From Oscillospiraceae bacterium (lineage in GTDB: Bacteria > Bacillota > Clostridia > Oscillospirales > Oscillospiraceae), in assembly GCA_902791215.1 (NCBI GenBank), contig CADAUZ010000002.1:122706-186705 (forward strand): a stretch of DNA of 64,000 nt, in the 5' to 3' direction. This document shows, piece after piece, positions 6,854-14,617 of this stretch. The translations under genes were made by a program, and so were the position numbers. Every line of letters starts with the position of its first letter. The first letter of the stretch is position 1. The notes beneath the pieces are model-generated. The model had not been told where the DNA came from. It worked only from the letters and a program-made list of their open reading frames with translations, and did not search any database.

Positions 6854-8593
6854 ATGAATATTGCTGCGTACTGCCGTGTCTCCACGGACAAGGAGGATCA
6901 GCTCAACAGTCTGGAAGTGCAGAAGGAATTCTTCCAGGAGTACGCGCAGAAAAACAATTACCATCTGGTGCGGCTCTACGCGGACGAAGGCATCTCCGGC
7001 ACGAAGATCAAAAAGCGCAAGGAGTTTCAGCGCATGATGGCTGACGCCGAACATGGCCTGTTCGATATGGTGGTCGTCAAGGACATCTCCCGTTTTGCCA
7101 GAAATACGGTCGATCTGCTGGAGAGCGTCCGCAGACTGAAAACGCTGGGGATCGAGGTACAGTTTCTCACTGCCAACATGACCAACATGGGCGGAAGCGA
7201 ATTTGTCCTGACGGTGATGGGCGCTCTCGCCCAGGAGGAGAGCGCGAACATGTCCAAGCGTGTGAAGTTCGGCAAGAAGATGAATGCGGAGAAAGGGCGC
7301 GTTCCCAATATCGTCTATGGCTATGACAAAATCAAAGGGGAATACTTCTCTCTGCTGATCAACCAGGAGGAGGCCGCCATCGTCCGGCAGATCTTCCGCT
7401 GGTACAACTATGAAGGATACGGCAGCGCCAAGATTGCCAACATGCTCAACGATCAGGGCTATCGTACAAAGCGGGACTGCAAGTGGACACAGAATGCGGT
7501 CTGCGGAATCCTGACAAATGAGCTGTATACCGGAAGGATCATAAACGGCAAGCAGGAGGTGTCGGACTTTCTCACCGGCCAGCGTGTGAACCGTGATGAG
7601 GCAGACTGGATGATCGTGGAGAAGCCGGAGCTGCAGATCATCAGCCGGGAGGAATTCGATCTGGCGCAGAAGATCCTGCATGAACGCCATGACATGTTCA
7701 AGAGCAACAAAACCCGGCACAGCAATGCCTTCCTGTTCTCTACGCTCATCAAGTGCAAGGACTGCGGCTGGTCCTTCCGGCGGCTTGTTCGCACGCATAG
7801 AAACACCTATATCCGCTGGTGCTGTTCCGGTCACAACGGGAACGGCGCAGCAAGCTGCCCCAATGCGGTAACGGTGGACGAAAACGAACTGATCGATGTG
7901 CTGCAGAGCTACTTCGAGGAGATCATCTCTCACAAGAAGCAGGTTGTCAAATACATCGTCGGCGAGTTTGAAAAGGTATACAAGGCCAGAGATGAAAATG
8001 TGGATTACGAGCGGGAACTGAACCAGCGACTCATAAAGCTCAAAAAGAGCCGGGAAAAATACATGGACATGTATACCGATGAACTTATCACCCGCGAAGA
8101 GCTGAACGAGCGTATTGGAAAAGCACGACAGGAGATCGAGCGGCTGGAAAAGGAACTGCAGGTGGTGCGGCACAACCTGACCAAGGGAGACCAGCTCGAG
8201 CGCATCCTGAACGAAACCTTCAAGGAGATCGAGAGCATCACCGATGTGCGCAGCATGACGAATGCCCAGATCAAGCGGATCATCAAGGAGATCGTGGTCG
8301 ACCACGACGGAAACGTGGAAATCTACCTCCGGCTGCTGAGCGATCTTGGTCTTGAAAAAACCGTTCCAATACGTGATGACCGTACACAAAGACCTGACCG
8401 AGCGGCTGCCGCATGTGAACCCGGGGCTTTACAGGCAGGTGCGCGCGCTGCTGGATCTCAACAAAGCCGAGCGGCATATCCGCGGCGGCCTTGCCACCCG
8501 GCGCAAGTACAAGGGCGAAGCGGCAGAAGAGACAATATAAAAGTCATCCTGAGCGCAAGCGAAGGATCTTTGCGCTGTTCCATGCGGCAATGA
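6854..8593 (+). CDS. Large serine recombinase (resolvase/invertase family)
   Basis: The open frame has 579 codons and starts at the ATG at 6854 with AAAGGAGGGG upstream. Domains in order are: the resolvase catalytic domain (MNIAAYCRVSTDKEDQ, nucleophile Ser10, with VVVKDISRFAR and the long helix), the Recombinase domain (NIVYGYDKIKGEYFSL... to about 300), a zinc ribbon (LIKCKDCGWSF ... CCSGHNGNGAASCPN), and a coiled coil (about 390-450). It is the predicted integrase/excisionase of the element. Natural family members usually stop shortly after the segment equivalent to NVEIYLRLLSDLGLEKTV. Here the frame runs on for about 75 more codons of Arg/Ala-rich sequence unlike recombinases, so the tail is probably read-through into flanking DNA (junction near 8350-8400). 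Confidence 0.93.
   Translation: MNIAAYCRVSTDKEDQLNSLEVQKEFFQEYAQKNNYHLVRLYADEGISGTKIKKRKEFQRMMADAEHGLFDMVVVKDISRFARNTVDLLESVRRLKTLGIEVQFLTANMTNMGGSEFVLTVMGALAQEESANMSKRVKFGKKMNAEKGRVPNIVYGYDKIKGEYFSLLINQEEAAIVRQIFRWYNYEGYGSAKIANMLNDQGYRTKRDCKWTQNAVCGILTNELYTGRIINGKQEVSDFLTGQRVNRDEADWMIVEKPELQIISREEFDLAQKILHERHDMFKSNKTRHSNAFLFSTLIKCKDCGWSFRRLVRTHRNTYIRWCCSGHNGNGAASCPNAVTVDENELIDVLQSYFEEIISHKKQVVKYIVGEFEKVYKARDENVDYERELNQRLIKLKKSREKYMDMYTDELITREELNERIGKARQEIERLEKELQVVRHNLTKGDQLERILNETFKEIESITDVRSMTNAQIKRIIKEIVVDHDGNVEIYLRLLSDLGLEKTVPIRDDRTQRPDRAAAACEPGALQAGARAAGSQQSRAAYPRRPCHPAQVQGRSGRRDNIKVILSASEGSLRCSMRQ
8346..8540 (+). pseudogene. Possible 3' fragment of a host gene at the element junction
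   Basis: In the frame offset from the recombinase tail, 8346-8540 encodes a well-behaved 64-residue sequence (…LTERLPHVNPGLYRQVRALLDLNKAERHIRGG…RRKYKGE) ending in TAA. It has normal codon bias and an amphipathic helical pattern, unlike the overlapping recombinase tail. I do not recognise the family and the frame lacks a ribosome site. The simplest reading is that it is the C-terminal end of a chromosomal gene into which the element integrated, so the attachment site would lie near 8350-8400. It could instead be an independent small gene. Confidence 0.4.
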
Positions 8594-8620
8594 AAGATTC
8601 TTCGCTTCGCTCAGAATGAC
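8543..8620. repeat. Palindromic GTCATYCTGAGC...GCTCAGAATGAC repeat
   Basis: GTCATCCTGAGCGcAAGCGAAGgATCTTT at the left pairs with AAAGATTCTTCGCTTCGCTCAGAATGAC at the right, giving an imperfect inverted repeat about 78 bp long with a central loop. A diverged copy lies at 20135-20195. Such dispersed elements are REP/MITE-like. It separates the recombinase region from the glycosyltransferase gene. Confidence 0.75.
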
Positions 8621-8667
8621 AGGGTTGACTGTATTCAAAGGATATTAATATCCTACGGACAATGTTG

Positions 8668-8691
8668 TTAACATAATATAGTTTACATAAA
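8668..8691. repeat. Two 14-bp-spaced copies of a TTTACATAAT motif
   Basis: ttaacataat (8668) and tttacataaa (8682) are 14 bp apart. The second copy supplies the stop codon region of the glycosyltransferase gene on the minus strand. It is the same motif and spacing as at 20972, 44237 and 45495. Confidence 0.6.
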
Positions 8692-10131
8692 CCTATCCAG
8701 ATAGCGTGTCAGCTCATCGAACTTTCCGCGAAGCTGCTGCTGTGTCGCTTCGATCTCGGCGTTCAGGCGGCTCTGCTCGTCCTGGTAGTCCTCAAAGCGC
8801 TTTTGCCCCTCTGCCAGAAAACCGTCCCACAGCTTACGGTAGCTGTCGCTCAGCTCCCGCATGCGGGCCTTCTGAAAGTCGCGGCTGCGGTTGTAGCCCT
8901 CCAGGCCCTGGGCGATGCTGTGTATGATGTCCTCGGTGAGCCCCGTGTGCTTCGGATACCTGCCTGCGCGGTAATTGTCGATGACAACCTCATAGCGGCG
9001 GCAGGCGTTGTCGACGGCATCCTCCCAGGAAATGTAGAGATCGCGCAGCGCGCCCTCACCGACGGCCTTCATGGTCTCGGGGCTTGCACACAGCTCCGTG
9101 AGCTTTGCCGCCATGCTCCGGGCGTTTTCCTCGATGAGAAAACCGCTTACGCCGTCGGTCACATCCTCGGCGGCGCAGCTGCCCCAGATGAGCACGCTTG
9201 CAAGCGAGCAGGCCGCCGCCTCGCGCACAACGAGGCCGTTGGTGTCAAAGGTGGAGGGGAAGAGGAAGAGGTCGGCCCGGCAGTACCAGGCGCGGATATG
9301 ACTGCGGTCCTGGATGGGCTCGGCGAAGAAGACCAGGTCTGTCAGCTCCAGCTTTTCGGCGTAGTCCACGATCGCCGCCTTGTCCGTCCCGCCGCCGACA
9401 AAGACCATGCGGAAATCCTGGCCTGTCTCAGACAGCGCTTTCAGCGCGTCGAGGATGATGCGGATGCCCTTGTACCACATCATGCGTCCGACAAAGAGGA
9501 ACACCGGCACGCCCGCGGGCAGATCGTAACCCGCCGTCACTTCCTCGATCAGGCTGTCTTCAACGCGGCCTCTGGGGAAGTCCACACCGTTCGGCATGAC
9601 GATGTAATCGCCCTCATAACCGAGGGAGCAGAGGTTTTCCCCGGCGCCGCGGCTGACGGTCCAGACCTCGTCGCAGGCGCTGATGTTTTCCACCAGCAGC
9701 TTCTTTGCCTCCTCCTGCAGGAGCTTGCTGGAAATGGCGTTGGCAATGTCGATGTCGAATTTGGTGTGATAGGTCAGCACCATCGGCACATGGATACGGT
9801 CACGCAGGGAGCGGGCCAGCATGGTGGAGGTGATGGGGCAGTGGGTATGAATGAGGTCAAAGTTCTCCGCCGCAAGCTTTTTCTGCACCTCGGGCGAGAA
9901 AGGAAAGCCCGCATAGTAGCCCACCAGCTTCGTCAGGTCTACACTCGGATAGCGCAGCACGGGAAAGGGAAAGACCTTGTCGTTCGCCGCGGGGTTGTCG
10001 GGCGTCACAATGGTGCAGCGCCCGTGCTTGCGGGTGATGATGTCAGCATAGTTGGTGACGGCGTTTGCCACGCCGTCGATCTCCGGCGGAAAGGAATCGT
10101 TGATAAGACAGACGTTCAGGTTTTCAGACAT
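8683..10131 (-). CDS. GT4-family glycosyltransferase with C-terminal coiled coil
   Basis: This protein has 482 residues and starts at the ATG at 10131 after GGAG. The N-terminal Rossmann half (LNVCLINDSFPPEIDGVANAVTNYA) and the C-terminal GT-B half (VPVFLFVGRMMWYKGI; DLFLFPSTFDTNGLVVREAAAC, which holds the conserved acidic donor-site motif) are complete. The closest architectural parallels are 1,2-diacylglycerol 3-glucosyltransferases and other GDP/UDP-sugar GT4 enzymes. A membrane glycolipid substrate is plausible but unproven. Residues from about 400 on are charged and helical (EGYNRSRDFQKARM... to QQQLRGKFDELTRYL), a coiled coil not typical of the core family. It has no signal peptide and is likely cytosolic or peripheral at the membrane. 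Confidence 0.88.
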   Translation of the reverse strand: MSENLNVCLINDSFPPEIDGVANAVTNYADIITRKHGRCTIVTPDNPAANDKVFPFPVLRYPSVDLTKLVGYYAGFPFSPEVQKKLAAENFDLIHTHCPITSTMLARSLRDRIHVPMVLTYHTKFDIDIANAISSKLLQEEAKKLLVENISACDEVWTVSRGAGENLCSLGYEGDYIVMPNGVDFPRGRVEDSLIEEVTAGYDLPAGVPVFLFVGRMMWYKGIRIILDALKALSETGQDFRMVFVGGGTDKAAIVDYAEKLELTDLVFFAEPIQDRSHIRAWYCRADLFLFPSTFDTNGLVVREAAACSLASVLIWGSCAAEDVTDGVSGFLIEENARSMAAKLTELCASPETMKAVGEGALRDLYISWEDAVDNACRRYEVVIDNYRAGRYPKHTGLTEDIIHSIAQGLEGYNRSRDFQKARMRELSDSYRKLWDGFLAEGQKRFEDYQDEQSRLNAEIEATQQQLRGKFDELTRYLDRFM

Positions 10132-10152
10132 GATATGCTCCTTGCATAGTGT

Positions 10153-10175
10153 ACCGGGCGATTTTTTCGCCCGGT
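10153..10175. terminator. Hairpin between fbp and the glycosyltransferase gene
   Basis: accgggcga / tcgcccggt (10153-10161, 10167-10175) forms a 9-bp stem. It lies just downstream of the fbp stop on the minus strand, but the T-run follows on the plus side (gttttat), so its efficiency for fbp is uncertain. Confidence 0.5.
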
Positions 10176-10178
10176 GTT

Positions 10179-12170
10179 TTATATTTCGGTCGTCGCTCGC
10201 TTGTCCTGCTTGACGGCACCCGTGCGGTAGGCCTCCAGCAGAAGTTTCAGATCCTCGATCTGCGCGGCGATCTCGCGGCCGTCGTCGGTGTCGGCGATGG
10301 TGACGCGCTTTAAGTAGGTCTTGACCGGGATGATGCGCGACTCCATGTCCCGGTTGCTGTGGATCATATCCTCGGCGGAGGCGAAAGGCTCATGCTCCGA
10401 CAGATACATCTGGTGGGAGTTGGAGACCAGGGAGTAGCCCGCAATGCCGGTGACCGACTGGTAGGCCTTGGACATGCCGCCGTCGATGATGAGGAGCTTT
10501 TCCGGCACCTTGATGGGGCTTTCGCCTTTGCGGATCTTGACAGGGATGTGGCCGTTGACGATCACGGCGTCGGGGTCCGTGATGCCGAACTCCTGGAAAA
10601 CGCGCTCGCAGCCCTCGGCATTGTAGGCGAGGGTGAAATAGGGGTCGGAGGTCTCCTTGTGGGTGGCCTTGTCGGCTATGAAGTAGCGCTCGAAAGTGGC
10701 CATCTTGTCCTTGCCGAAAAGGGGCGACTTGCTGCCGCACCAGAGATACCACATGAAGTCTGCCCCGCGCTGCATGAGCGCCTCGTCCTTGGAGAAGCGG
10801 CCCTGGCGCACCAGCTCCTCGCAGCGGTCGAAGAGACTGCGGCCACGGCATTTGACACCGTAGATCTCAAGCTCCGAAAAGCTGCCGTCGGGCTCCATGG
10901 GGATGCAGCCGTGGAACATCAGCACGCCGTTATAGTAGCGGTACATGGCACCCTTCTTGTACAGAAAATCCACATGGTGCTGGAGCTTGTCGCAGTTTAA
11001 GAAACTCAGCTGCAATCCCTCCAGGACCTTCTGCTCCTCGGGCGTGAGGGCGTAGGGGTCCTTCAGGTCAATGGTCGGAAAGCTGGTGTCAAGAAGGGGA
11101 TACTCCGTACCGTCCAACGTCACAACGCCGCGCTCCAAATCCAGCTTGTCCAGCAGCAGGCGGTCGTCCATGCGGTACTCGGGGTGGGCCTTGGCGGCCT
11201 GCCCCTCGATTTTGAACTGGATGACGGCGATGGCCTTGTGCATCTTGGCGATGACCTCGTCGTTCTGCGGGTCCGCCGCGTCCTTCGGCCCCTTCTTCGG
11301 CATGAACAGGGTGCAGGGGTCGTTTGCATAAGTCTCCAGCGCCAGCAGCGACAGGGGACGCATATTGATGCCGTAGCCGCCCTCCATGAAATCATAGTTA
11401 TTATACCGCAGGCAGATGCGCACGGCGTTGGTGATGCAGCAGAGGTTACCCGCCGCCGCGCCCATCCAGAGAATGTCATGGTTGCCCCACTGAATGTCGA
11501 TGTGCCGCTGCTTCTCGAGCTCGTCCATCACAAGATGCGGGCTGTCGCCGCGGTCATAGATGTCGCCCACCACATGCAGCCTGTCGATCACGGAATCCTG
11601 CACCAGGTGGCACATGGCGGTGATGAAGCTGTCGGCTGCCTCGGTCTCGATAATGGTCTGCAAAATCTGTTCGAAGTATTCCTCTTTGTTGAAATCCTTG
11701 CTGCCGGTGGTCATGAGCTCGCTGATGATGTACTCGTATTCCTTCGGCAGGATGCGGCGCACCTTGGAGCGGGTGTATTTGGAAGTGGTGATCTTGCAGA
11801 TGGCGATGAGCTGCTTGAGCGTGATGGTGTACCACTCGGCGTTGAGCAGCCCGTGGTGGCGCATGTGGCTCAGCTTGCGCTCGGGGTAATAGATGAGCGT
11901 TGCCAGCGCGTCCCGGTCGGCGGCGGAGACATAGTCGCCCAGTGCCTGGTCGATCTTGCGGCGCACAGAACCGGAGGCGTTGCGCAGAATGTGGCGCAGG
12001 CCCTGGTACTCGCCGTGAATGTCGCTGATATAATGCTCGGTGCCCTTGGGCAGGTTCAGCACCGCGCGCAGGTTGATGATCTCGGTCGTGACCGCCTGGG
12101 TGTTGGGGTAGCTGCGGGACAGCGTCCGGAGATAGCGCAGTGTTTTTTCGTCAAATGTCATATCCGTCAT
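10179..12170 (-). CDS. fbp: Class III fructose-1,6-bisphosphatase
   Basis: This protein has 663 residues. The ATG at 12170 is chosen because AAAAGGAGACGGCCC precedes it; an in-frame ATG at 12191 lies upstream of that ribosome site. It hydrolyses fructose-1,6-bisphosphate to fructose-6-phosphate for gluconeogenesis in the cytosol. It belongs to the Firmicute-type FBPase with a metallophosphatase core: YISDIHGEYQGLRHIL (metal-binding D-x-H), VVGDIYDRGDSPH (GDxxDRG), QWGNHDILW (GNHD) and IVNGHIPVKI are all visible. The length matches the family's usual size of about 640-670 residues. It is transcribed away from the cobalamin riboswitch, with the two promoters sharing the 12171-12310 gap. Confidence 0.96.
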   Translation of the reverse strand: MTDMTFDEKTLRYLRTLSRSYPNTQAVTTEIINLRAVLNLPKGTEHYISDIHGEYQGLRHILRNASGSVRRKIDQALGDYVSAADRDALATLIYYPERKLSHMRHHGLLNAEWYTITLKQLIAICKITTSKYTRSKVRRILPKEYEYIISELMTTGSKDFNKEEYFEQILQTIIETEAADSFITAMCHLVQDSVIDRLHVVGDIYDRGDSPHLVMDELEKQRHIDIQWGNHDILWMGAAAGNLCCITNAVRICLRYNNYDFMEGGYGINMRPLSLLALETYANDPCTLFMPKKGPKDAADPQNDEVIAKMHKAIAVIQFKIEGQAAKAHPEYRMDDRLLLDKLDLERGVVTLDGTEYPLLDTSFPTIDLKDPYALTPEEQKVLEGLQLSFLNCDKLQHHVDFLYKKGAMYRYYNGVLMFHGCIPMEPDGSFSELEIYGVKCRGRSLFDRCEELVRQGRFSKDEALMQRGADFMWYLWCGSKSPLFGKDKMATFERYFIADKATHKETSDPYFTLAYNAEGCERVFQEFGITDPDAVIVNGHIPVKIRKGESPIKVPEKLLIIDGGMSKAYQSVTGIAGYSLVSNSHQMYLSEHEPFASAEDMIHSNRDMESRIIPVKTYLKRVTIADTDDGREIAAQIEDLKLLLEAYRTGAVKQDKRATTEI

Positions 12171-12287
12171 GGGCCGTCTCCTTTTCTTCATGGAATAGCG
12201 GTATTTGTTTTGTTCAGTATATCGTAGTTTTCCGCTTATCGCAAGAAGAGAATGGAAAATCCTGTACCCCTCCGGAAAAGAAAAGAG

Positions 12288-12316
12288 GTGACAGAAGACA
12301 AAACTTGCTGTATAAT
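12288..12316 (+). promoter_or_regulatory. Predicted promoter of the cobalamin operon
   Basis: GTGACA at 12288-12293 and TATAAT at 12311-12316 are separated by 17 bp. The predicted start lies just upstream of the riboswitch fold. Confidence 0.65.
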
Positions 12317-12324
12317 GCCATCAA

Positions 12325-12435
12325 TTGAACATCGTCTCTCACCGTCCGTCGATACGGAACATGGAATCGGGTGCAAGTCCCGGCGAGTCGGTCACTGTGA
12401 AGCCTCCACGGAGGATAAGTCAGATACATGGGGGA
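12325..12435 (+). ncRNA. Cobalamin riboswitch
   Basis: The conserved core is visible: ATGGAATCGGGTGCAAGTCC, CGGTCACTGTGAAGCC, and the B12-box-like ggAtAAGTCAGATACatgg. The order and spacing match cobalamin aptamers (GGGAA-GGTG-AA-TCC, GCNACTGT, AGCCAGRNACC). It is followed by a terminator hairpin at 12443, so high adenosylcobalamin should switch off the cobalamin biosynthesis operon that follows. The outer P1 helix boundaries are approximate. Confidence 0.92.
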
Positions 12436-12442
12436 GAGGCGC

Positions 12443-12473
12443 TGCTTCTGCCGGAACCGGAAGCACGTTTTTT
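12443..12473 (+). terminator. Riboswitch expression-platform terminator
   Basis: tgcttctgCCGG aa CCGGaagca (12443-12465, with a 3-nt bulge) is followed by a T6 run at 12468-12473, directly after the aptamer. Confidence 0.75.
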
Positions 12474-12497
12474 ATTCTGCGGACAGAGTCGGATCTC

Positions 12498-12620
12498 GTC
12501 ATTGCGAACCAGTGACCGATGTCACTGGTGTGGCAATCCGTATTCCCGAATGCATTTGTGTATTTACATATCTCAGGAGAACGGATTCCCGCGCCAGTGT
12601 GCGCACTGGCTCGAAATGAC
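12498..12620. repeat. MITE-like palindromic repeat inserted between riboswitch and cbiF
   Basis: The left half GTCATTgcgaACCAGTG...CACTGGTgtggcAATCCG and the right half CGGATTcccgcgCCAGTG...CACTGGctcgAAATGAC are inverted copies. Each carries its own inner hairpin, and they flank a short AT-rich centre. It is about 123 bp and non-coding. The copies of AGCACGTnTTTTTTATT at 12462-12476 and 12660-12676 flank the insertion. Confidence 0.8.
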
Positions 12621-12646
12621 ATACTTTGGGGTTTGTCTGCGTTTGG

Positions 12647-12673
12647 CGTGCTCGTGGAGAGCACGTCTTTTTT
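12647..12673 (+). terminator. Second terminator-like hairpin before cbiF
   Basis: cgtgctc / gagcacg (12647-12653, 12659-12665) is followed by TCTTTTTT. The T-tract segment duplicates that of the riboswitch terminator, and the cbiF ribosome site follows immediately. Confidence 0.6.
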
Positions 12674-12686
12674 ATTGGAGGTCACT

Positions 12687-13445
12687 ATGGTTCACTTCGT
12701 CGGCGCGGGACCCGGCGCGCCGGATCTCATCACACTGCGCGGCGCGGCGCTGCTGGAAAAAGCCGATCAGGTCATCTACGCGGGAAGCCTTGTCAACCCC
12801 GCTCTTCTTGAGCGCTGCAAGGAAAGCTGCCGCATTCTCGACAGTGCCCGCATGACGCTCGAGCAGGTGATCGCCGCCATCGAGGAAACGGAACGGGACG
12901 GCCTTATGACCGTCCGCCTGCACACCGGCGACCCGAGCCTCTACGGCGCGATCCGGGAGCAGATGGACATGCTCGACAGGCTTTCCATCCTCTACGATAT
13001 GACGCCGGGCGTCTCCAGCTTTTCAGCGGCGGCGGCAAGCCTGCAGGCGGAATACACCCTGCCCGGCCTGAGCCAGACGCTCATCCTCACCCGCATGGCG
13101 GGCCGCACCCCGGTGCCGGAGCGGGAGGCCCTGGACAGGCTTGCAAAGGCGGGCGCCTCCATGGCGCTGTTCCTCTCCGCCGGGATGTCGGAAGAGGTAC
13201 AGGCAGCGCTCCTCAAGGGCGCATACACCGCCGATACGCCTGCCGCCATTGTCTATAAAGCAAGCTGGCCGGAGGAAGAGGTCCTGCGCTGCACCGTCGG
13301 CACCCTCGCCGAGACCGCGCGGGAGGCGGGCATCAGCAAAACGGCACTGATCCTTGTGGGAGATTTCCTGGACGCCGACTTCGAGCGCAGCCGCCTCTAT
13401 GCCCCGGACTTTACCACGGGCTATCGAAAGGGGACAGACATATGA
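12687..13445 (+). CDS. cbiF: Cobalt-precorrin-4 C11-methyltransferase
   Basis: This protein has 252 residues and starts at the ATG at 12687 with GGAG upstream; a longer open frame to 12519 runs through the repeat and is not used. It methylates C11 of cobalt-precorrin-4 in the anaerobic corrin pathway with SAM. The family signature VHFVGAGPGAPDLITLRG lies at the N-terminus, with YAGSLVN and the SAM site around MTVRLHTGDPSLYGA. It is the first gene behind the cobalamin riboswitch and overlaps the next gene by 4 bp (ATGA), like most genes of this operon. Confidence 0.96.
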   Translation: MVHFVGAGPGAPDLITLRGAALLEKADQVIYAGSLVNPALLERCKESCRILDSARMTLEQVIAAIEETERDGLMTVRLHTGDPSLYGAIREQMDMLDRLSILYDMTPGVSSFSAAAASLQAEYTLPGLSQTLILTRMAGRTPVPEREALDRLAKAGASMALFLSAGMSEEVQAALLKGAYTADTPAAIVYKASWPEEEVLRCTVGTLAETAREAGISKTALILVGDFLDADFERSRLYAPDFTTGYRKGTDI

Positions 13446-14617
13446 CCGTCACGCTTATCGGCTGTGGCTGCGGCAGCCTCACCCAGGAAGCCCGCACCGT
13501 GATTGACAGTGCGGAGCTGCTGATCGGCTCCAAGCGCCTTCTGGGTGAATACGGAAACGGCAAGCCGCAGATTGAAGCCGTCACCGCGTCCGCCGTCAAA
13601 AACGCGATCAGAAACACAGACGCGGAAAACATCTGCGTCCTCTACAGCGGCGACAGCGGCTTTTATTCCGGCGCGCGCCTGCTGCTGCCGGAGCTTGCAG
13701 AGTGTGATGTGTGCCTGCTGCCCGGTATTTCCAGTGTGCAGCATTTCGCCGCCCGGCTCAAAAGGCCTTGGCAGGACTGGCTTCTGTGTTCGGCCCACGG
13801 GGTGGACTGCGACGCGGTGGCCGCCGTCTGTCAGGGGCGACCCACCTTTTTTCTCACCGGAGGGAAAACCGGCCCCGCCGCGATCTGCCGGGAGCTGACC
13901 GAAGCAGGACTCGGTTTTCTGAAAGCTTACGCCGGGGACAATCTCGGCACAGAGCGGGAGCGTATCAGCGAGGGCACGGCGGCGAAGCTTGCCGAAAATG
14001 CCTTTCCGCCGCTGTCCGTCCTACTGGTCGAACCGGCCCCACGTCCCGCGCGCCGCGTGCCCGGCATCCCGGACGCGGAGTTTCTCCGCGCCGAAAAGGT
14101 GCCCATGACCAAGCAGGAGATCCGGGCCGCGATCCTCGCAAAGCTCGCGGTCTCGCCGGAGAATGTCTGCTGGGACATCGGCACGGGCACCGGTAGCGTT
14201 GCCGTTGAGCTTGCGCTCTGGGCCCGCGCGGTATACAGCGTCGAGCGAGAAGCCGCAGCCCTCGCTGTCGCGGAAAAAAACAGAATCAAATTCGGCGCGT
14301 GGAACCTTCGCCTTGTGAAGGGCGAGGCCCCCGCCGCGCTTTCGGCACTTCCAAAGCCGGATGCCGTTTTCGTCGGCGGCAGCGGCGGAAACCTGCGGGC
14401 CATCCTGGGGACTGTCCACACGGCAAATCCCGCCGCCCGGATCTGCGTATCGGCAATCACGATAGAAGGTTTACATAATTCATATACCGCTTTGCAAGCG
14501 CTGAGCTATGAAACGGAAGTGACCCAGATATCCGTCAGCCGTTCCAAGCCTGCGGGCGGCCTCACGCTGATGCTGGCGCAAAACCCGGTGTGGCTCATCA
14601 CGGGGTGCGCGAAATGA
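13442..14617 (+). CDS. cbiET: Cobalt-precorrin-6B C5,15-methyltransferase/decarboxylase (CbiE-CbiT fusion)
   Basis: This protein has 391 residues in two domains. CbiE (about 1-195) starts TVTLIGCGCGSLTQEA and carries LYSGDSGFYSG. CbiT (about 205-391) is a class I methyltransferase with CWDIGTGTGSVAVELAL as the SAM loop. Together they methylate C5 and C15 and decarboxylate the ring-C acetate. The fusion is the CobL-like arrangement common in bacteria. It overlaps both neighbours by 4 bp. A TTTACATAAT word at 14470 sits in AT-rich codons within the CbiT part. Confidence 0.95.
   Translation: MTVTLIGCGCGSLTQEARTVIDSAELLIGSKRLLGEYGNGKPQIEAVTASAVKNAIRNTDAENICVLYSGDSGFYSGARLLLPELAECDVCLLPGISSVQHFAARLKRPWQDWLLCSAHGVDCDAVAAVCQGRPTFFLTGGKTGPAAICRELTEAGLGFLKAYAGDNLGTERERISEGTAAKLAENAFPPLSVLLVEPAPRPARRVPGIPDAEFLRAEKVPMTKQEIRAAILAKLAVSPENVCWDIGTGTGSVAVELALWARAVYSVEREAAALAVAEKNRIKFGAWNLRLVKGEAPAALSALPKPDAVFVGGSGGNLRAILGTVHTANPAARICVSAITIEGLHNSYTALQALSYETEVTQISVSRSKPAGGLTLMLAQNPVWLITGCAK

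Noticed and set aside
6791..8389. 532-codon minus-strand open frame opposite the serine recombinase
   Set aside because: It is a shadow of the recombinase gene: it lies fully antisense, has no ribosome site and has leucine/histidine-rich antisense composition.
12519..12686. N-terminal extension of cbiF into the leader
   Set aside because: It passes through the MITE and terminator hairpin; the ribosome site and family start place the ATG at 12687.
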